From: Azophilus sp964638775
GTDB taxonomy: Bacteria > Pseudomonadota > Gammaproteobacteria > Pseudomonadales > Azotimanducaceae
Length of the DNA stretch: 36,590 bases
Direction: 5' to 3'
NCBI GenBank assembly: GCA_964638775.1
Contig: CAZWZH010000150.1
Location: 1 to 36,590 of the forward strand
Under the pieces are notes generated by a model. The model had not been told where the DNA came from. It saw only the letters and a list, made by a program, of their open reading frames with translations, and did no database searches. The position numbers were made by a program, and so were the translations under genes. Each line of letters opens with the position of its first letter. Positions within the stretch are counted from its first letter, which is position 1. Below, piece after piece: positions 33,759 through 36,590 of this stretch.

Positions 33759-34988
33759 TCAAACCAGTCCGGCAGGCTCCTTGTGCCAGTTCCCGTCCTT
33801 CATGATGCCGACCAGCCTGTCGTGGTCCTGCAGCACGGTGATGTCGCTCGAGGGGTCCCCATTCACCAGCAGCAGGTCCGCCAGGTAGCCCGGCGCCACG
33901 CGGCCCAGTTCGTCGGGGCGCTCGAAGATCTCTCCCCCAAGCACCGTGGCGGCGCGGATGGTCTCCATGGGCGTAAAGCCAAGCAGGTCCACGAAGTGCT
34001 GCAGGTCCCGGGCGTTGGTGCCGTGGGGTGTCCAGGCGAAGCCGTAGTCGCCGCCGGGCAGCACGCGCACGCCACGCTTGTGGAGTTCCTTCAGGCCGAC
34101 GATCGAGTGATCGAGTTCGTCCTTGTAGCCGACGGCCTCGGCCGCCTCCTGCGGGTAGCCGAATTCGGCTGCCTCGTACAGGGTAGCCCACAGCCAGTGC
34201 AGGCCCGGCGCCACGAACACCTCGTTGCGGCGCTGCTCGAAGAGGTCCGCCGCCTCGTCGTCTATGTAGCTGGCGTGGTAGATGATGTCCACACCCTGGT
34301 TCAGGCACTGCTTGATGGATTCCGTGCTGCGGGCGTGAGCGGCCACCCGCTTGCCCACCCGGTGCGCTTCCACGACCGCCGCCCGCACTTCCTCGTCGGT
34401 CATGTAGGTGTCCTTGGCCCAGACGCGCTCGGTGATGGACTCGCCGGAGAGGATCAGCTTGACGATCTCGACGCCCATGCCGCACATCTCCCGCACGGCC
34501 CGCGTGATCTCCTCGGTGCCGGAGACGATGCGGCTGATGCCGTTCACCAGGACGCCGGCGGGCGTGGCCAGCTCCTGGCCGCTCGCCAGGTAGCGGGGGC
34601 CCGGGACCATGCCGGCGTTGATGGCGTCGCGGCAGGCGATGTCGATGCGCTCCTTGGCCGAGGCGGCGCCCACGCACATCGTGTAGCCCGAATCCAGCAC
34701 GATGCGCGCCGACTGCACGGCCACGATGGTGTGGTCCTCCACGGGCATGCTGCCCAGGGCGTCGAGGCTGCCGCCGCTGTTCCAGGTGAAGTGCGTGTGG
34801 GCGTCGCACAGGCCCGACATCAGCGTCATGCCGCCGCCGTCGACCACCCGCATGCCGTCCCGCGACAGCGCCCCTCCATTGGTGACGACCTCCTGAATCC
34901 GGCCGTCGGCCACGCGAACCTCGCCGGCCACCGGCCCCTCGGCATTGCCGTCCAGAATGTTGACGTTCGTGAACAGGATGTTGCCCAT
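33759..34988 (-). CDS. Metal-dependent amidohydrolase (imidazolonepropionase-like)
   Basis: 409 residues without signal peptide. Metal ligands visible: DAHTHF, Lys in GVEIVKLILSG, His in VAAHARS, His in IIYHASY, Asp in LPGGDYGFAW; the C-terminal beta-sandwich returns with GYLADLLLVNGDPSSDITVL. Same subfamily as the exported enzyme at 22093, so this would be its cytosolic counterpart (distant paralogue). A ribosome site AAGGGGGAAA precedes the ATG. A perfect 22-bp palindrome lies 34 bases upstream of the start, in the region shared with the divergent gene at 35291, and may control it. Substrate unknown; hydrolysis of cyclic amides or prolyl peptides is typical. Confidence 0.92.
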   Translation of the reverse strand: MGNILFTNVNILDGNAEGPVAGEVRVADGRIQEVVTNGGALSRDGMRVVDGGGMTLMSGLCDAHTHFTWNSGGSLDALGSMPVEDHTIVAVQSARIVLDSGYTMCVGAASAKERIDIACRDAINAGMVPGPRYLASGQELATPAGVLVNGISRIVSGTEEITRAVREMCGMGVEIVKLILSGESITERVWAKDTYMTDEEVRAAVVEAHRVGKRVAAHARSTESIKQCLNQGVDIIYHASYIDDEAADLFEQRRNEVFVAPGLHWLWATLYEAAEFGYPQEAAEAVGYKDELDHSIVGLKELHKRGVRVLPGGDYGFAWTPHGTNARDLQHFVDLLGFTPMETIRAATVLGGEIFERPDELGRVAPGYLADLLLVNGDPSSDITVLQDHDRLVGIMKDGNWHKEPAGLV

Positions 34989-35021
34989 GGTTTCCCCCTT
35001 GTGTTGATGGCGTCATTGCTC

Positions 35022-35043
35022 GGCTGTCGAAGCTTCGACAGCC
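35022..35043. promoter_or_regulatory. Perfect 22-bp palindrome between divergent genes
   Basis: The core GCTGTCGAAGCTTCGACAGC (35023-35042) is its own reverse complement and the next base on each side also pairs. It sits 34 bases before the amidohydrolase start and about 250 before the exported FAH-family gene. Symmetric sites of this length usually bind a dimeric regulator (TetR-, GntR- or LacI-type); no regulator gene is nearby in the window. The rest of 34989-35290 shows no gene. Confidence 0.6.
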
Positions 35044-35290
35044 CGGTACACCGGCTGCAGGCGGCCATCCTCCTGGCCGGCAGGTTGCGCGGGCAGACTG
35101 CCAATGGTCTGCCGACGGCAACCATGAATTGAGAAAGATAGCAGACTCTCCGCCGTTTGAGGCGCTGCAGGGACCCCGGAGGAGCACAAGGCCGCTCATT
35201 CGTGGAGACATCGGGCGGCCGTTGCTATATTTCCGGCATGCGGCCGGTGAGCTCGCGCCGCCGACTTACGCTACTCCGGGGAGGATGACA

Positions 35291-36151
35291 ATGCAGGGAA
35301 GGAAATTCGTGGCGGCCATGGCGGCAGCAACGGTGCTGGCCTTTGTCGCATCGGCGTCTGCCGGCGAGGTCACGAAATACGTGCGCTACGAGCACGGCGG
35401 CGCGGCCTCTTACGGCATCCTTGAGGGGGAGACCATCCATCAGCTCAAGGGCAATGTCTTCCGGTCGCCCGGCCGCACCGGCGTCACCGTGGCCCTCGAC
35501 GATGTCGTTCTTCTCCCGCCGAGCGAGCCGGAGAAGGTCGTCGCGGTCGGGCTGAATTACAGGAGCCACTTCGACCAGGCCTCGGACCTGCAGCCGAGGG
35601 AGCACCCCAGCCTGTTCGACAAGCACGCCACGTCGGTGATCGGCCACGGGGCGCAGATCACGTACTACGACGACGCCAGCGACCTGCACTTCGAGGCCGA
35701 AATGGTGCTGATCATCGGCAAGGTGACAAGCAACGTTTCGGTGGAAGAGGCGCCCGACCACATTTTTGCCGTCGCACCGGGCAATGACGTCAGCGAACGG
35801 GAGTGGCAGAGCAGCGACCTGCAGTGGTTCCGCGCCAAGGGCGCCGATACCTTCGGGCCGGTCGGGCCGGTCATGGCGCGGGGGGTCGACTACAACGACC
35901 TGCTGCTGCAGGCGCGGCTGAACGGCAAGGTCATGCAGTCGCAGCGCACACGCGACATGGTGTTCGACTCCGCGGCGCTGGTCAGCTACATCAGCCGCTA
36001 CGTGACGCTGAAGCCGGGCGACATGATCTTTACTGGCACCCACGGAACCACGGCGGCCATGCAGCCGGGCGATGTGATCGAAATCGAACTCGAGAACGTC
36101 GGCGTATTGCGCAACACCATCGGCGAGAAGGGCGCGCTTCCGGGGAATTAG
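35291..36151 (+). CDS. Fumarylacetoacetate-hydrolase-family protein with signal peptide
   Basis: 286 residues. N-terminal signal peptide (KFVAAMAAATVLAFVASASA) predicts export, unusual for this normally cytosolic family. FAH domain: VVAVGLNYRSHFDQA, HFEAEMVLIIGK with metal-binding Glu135/Glu137, PGNDVSER with Asp166, then AKGADTFGPVGPV, LLLQARLNGKVMQSQRTRDM and PGDMIFTGT. Known members are C-C hydrolases, hydratases or decarboxylases on oxo-acids. ATG 35291 is preferred over ATG 35285 because GGGGAGG (to 35284) is six bases before it; the longer frame upstream is not supported. It diverges from the amidohydrolase. Whether it acts in the periplasm needs evidence; the signal peptide is clear to the eye. 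Confidence 0.9.
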   Translation: MQGRKFVAAMAAATVLAFVASASAGEVTKYVRYEHGGAASYGILEGETIHQLKGNVFRSPGRTGVTVALDDVVLLPPSEPEKVVAVGLNYRSHFDQASDLQPREHPSLFDKHATSVIGHGAQITYYDDASDLHFEAEMVLIIGKVTSNVSVEEAPDHIFAVAPGNDVSEREWQSSDLQWFRAKGADTFGPVGPVMARGVDYNDLLLQARLNGKVMQSQRTRDMVFDSAALVSYISRYVTLKPGDMIFTGTHGTTAAMQPGDVIEIELENVGVLRNTIGEKGALPGN

Positions 36152-36353
36152 CCGCAGCCTCTTGCCCGTCCGGGATCGATCCGGCACCTTACGTCGTCGA
36201 CCCCGGTACGCCGGAACACACCGTTAACCCGCACATTGCACCAAGTGGCGCAATGATCGCGCCGGATCTTGCGCTTCCGCCCATGCTCGCGGGGAGCCCT
36301 CTGACGGCTTCGCCGATCACCAGGGCGCCGACACCATCGCGAAGGGCCCGGCG

Positions 36354-36590
36354 TTACCCCATGGCGCCGGACGCCAGTACGTTGGCGATGCGCTCGGCGT
36401 CGTACCCCAGAATCTCCTCCAGCACCGGATAGTTGTGCTCGCCGAGTTGCGGCCCGGCCCGGCCGATGCCGGCCGGCGTACGCGCAAGCCGGAAACGGCT
36501 GGCCTCAATGACCAGTTCCCGGACGCTCGGGTGGCTTACCGCCTGAAAGTGGCCACGATCTCGAAGCTGAGGGTCGGCTTCGCATTCCGC
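36354..36590 (-). CDS. Class III (CaiB/BaiF family) CoA-transferase, C-terminal end (gene continues outside window)
   Basis: 78 codons plus stop, open to the window edge: FQAVSHPSVRELVIEASRFR, then AGPQLGEHNYPVLEEILGYD and ANVLASGAMG with TAA at 36354-36356. The LGEHNYPVLEEILGYD stretch is the typical end of this family. A third member besides the pair at 31022-33507, but not a copy of either. Convergent with the FAH-family gene; the 202 bases between them contain no gene and no clear terminator. Confidence 0.88.
   Translation of the reverse strand, partial: AECEADPQLRDRGHFQAVSHPSVRELVIEASRFRLARTPAGIGRAGPQLGEHNYPVLEEILGYDAERIANVLASGAMG

Noticed and set aside
33783..35132. 449-codon plus-strand frame opposite the amidohydrolase
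   Set aside because: His/Asp-poor antisense translation rich in Val, Gly and His repeats; the minus-strand amidohydrolase has all metal ligands.
36165..36190. Hairpin-like GGATCGATCC after the FAH-family gene as terminator
   Set aside because: The stem is only ten bases of perfect symmetry and is not followed by a T run.
1..36590. CRISPR arrays, tRNA or rRNA genes, integrase-type attachment sites
   Set aside because: I looked for regularly spaced repeats, cloverleaf-like segments and flanking direct repeats and saw none; the repeats found are dispersed gene relics or element ends.

Overview
The window looks like the chromosome of an uncultivated GC-rich proteobacterium, most likely a gammaproteobacterium. 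The evidence is an alpha-2-macroglobulin/PBP1C pair, a FecI/FecR/STN-TonB receptor signalling set, several Tat-exported hydrolases and several class III (CaiB/BaiF) CoA-transferases. The density of toxin-antitoxin modules, gene relics and insertion-sequence scars resembles what is seen in host-associated or streamlining-and-expanding lineages; that lifestyle is only an inference. I saw no tRNA, rRNA or CRISPR array.

Layout. 1-4865: protease-trapping alpha-2-macroglobulin (partial) overlapping pbpC. 4943-5104: relic of a parD antitoxin. 5157-8074 (minus): Tat-exported aldo/keto reductase followed by an M3 oligoendopeptidase. 8159-9387: a methyltransferase cut off at its N-terminus exactly where a Phd/VapC module begins. 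9490-13712: relics of a CoA-transferase start, a lipoprotein alpha/beta hydrolase, a TonB receptor reduced to its barrel, a stand-alone AAA ATPase with C-terminal ankyrin repeats, and a frameshifted XRE-type antitoxin tail. 13833-16083: a CocE/NonD (S15) hydrolase followed by the two outer ends of a deleted caiB-caiB pair and a repeated gene tail.

16128-24380 is visibly lower in GC than its flanks and reads as one acquired unit: a 54-codon ORF in frame with and abutting an ECF sigma factor, a FecR anti-sigma factor, an STN-domain TonB receptor with a second internal start-and-signal-peptide, and three Tat-exported hydrolases (beta-lactamase-fold esterase, metal amidohydrolase, IroE/Fes-like alpha/beta hydrolase). 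Together they suggest ligand-sensed uptake of an ester- or amide-containing compound across the outer membrane and its breakdown in the periplasm. This is the best candidate in the window for an undescribed system.

24381-28504 is a mobile-element scrapyard: two inverted copies of a 109-bp element end (a third copy is only 22 bp), fragments of IS91-like and IS3-like transposases, and a complete IS630-family element inserted in a second AAA ATPase gene. 28689-29502: intact parDE followed by a 158-bp relic of the M3 peptidase gene, which repeats the parD/M3 neighbourhood found near base 5000. 29519-36590: a DUF4143 ATPase, a tail relic of the CocE hydrolase, an intact caiB1-caiB2 pair (the second lacking the catalytic Asp), a vapBC relic, a cytosolic amidohydrolase, an exported fumarylacetoacetate-hydrolase-family protein divergent from it across a perfect 22-bp palindrome, and the end of a third CoA-transferase.

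A recurring theme is duplication followed by complementary loss: one copy of the cocE-caiB1-caiB2 cassette keeps the hydrolase, the other keeps the CoA-transferases.
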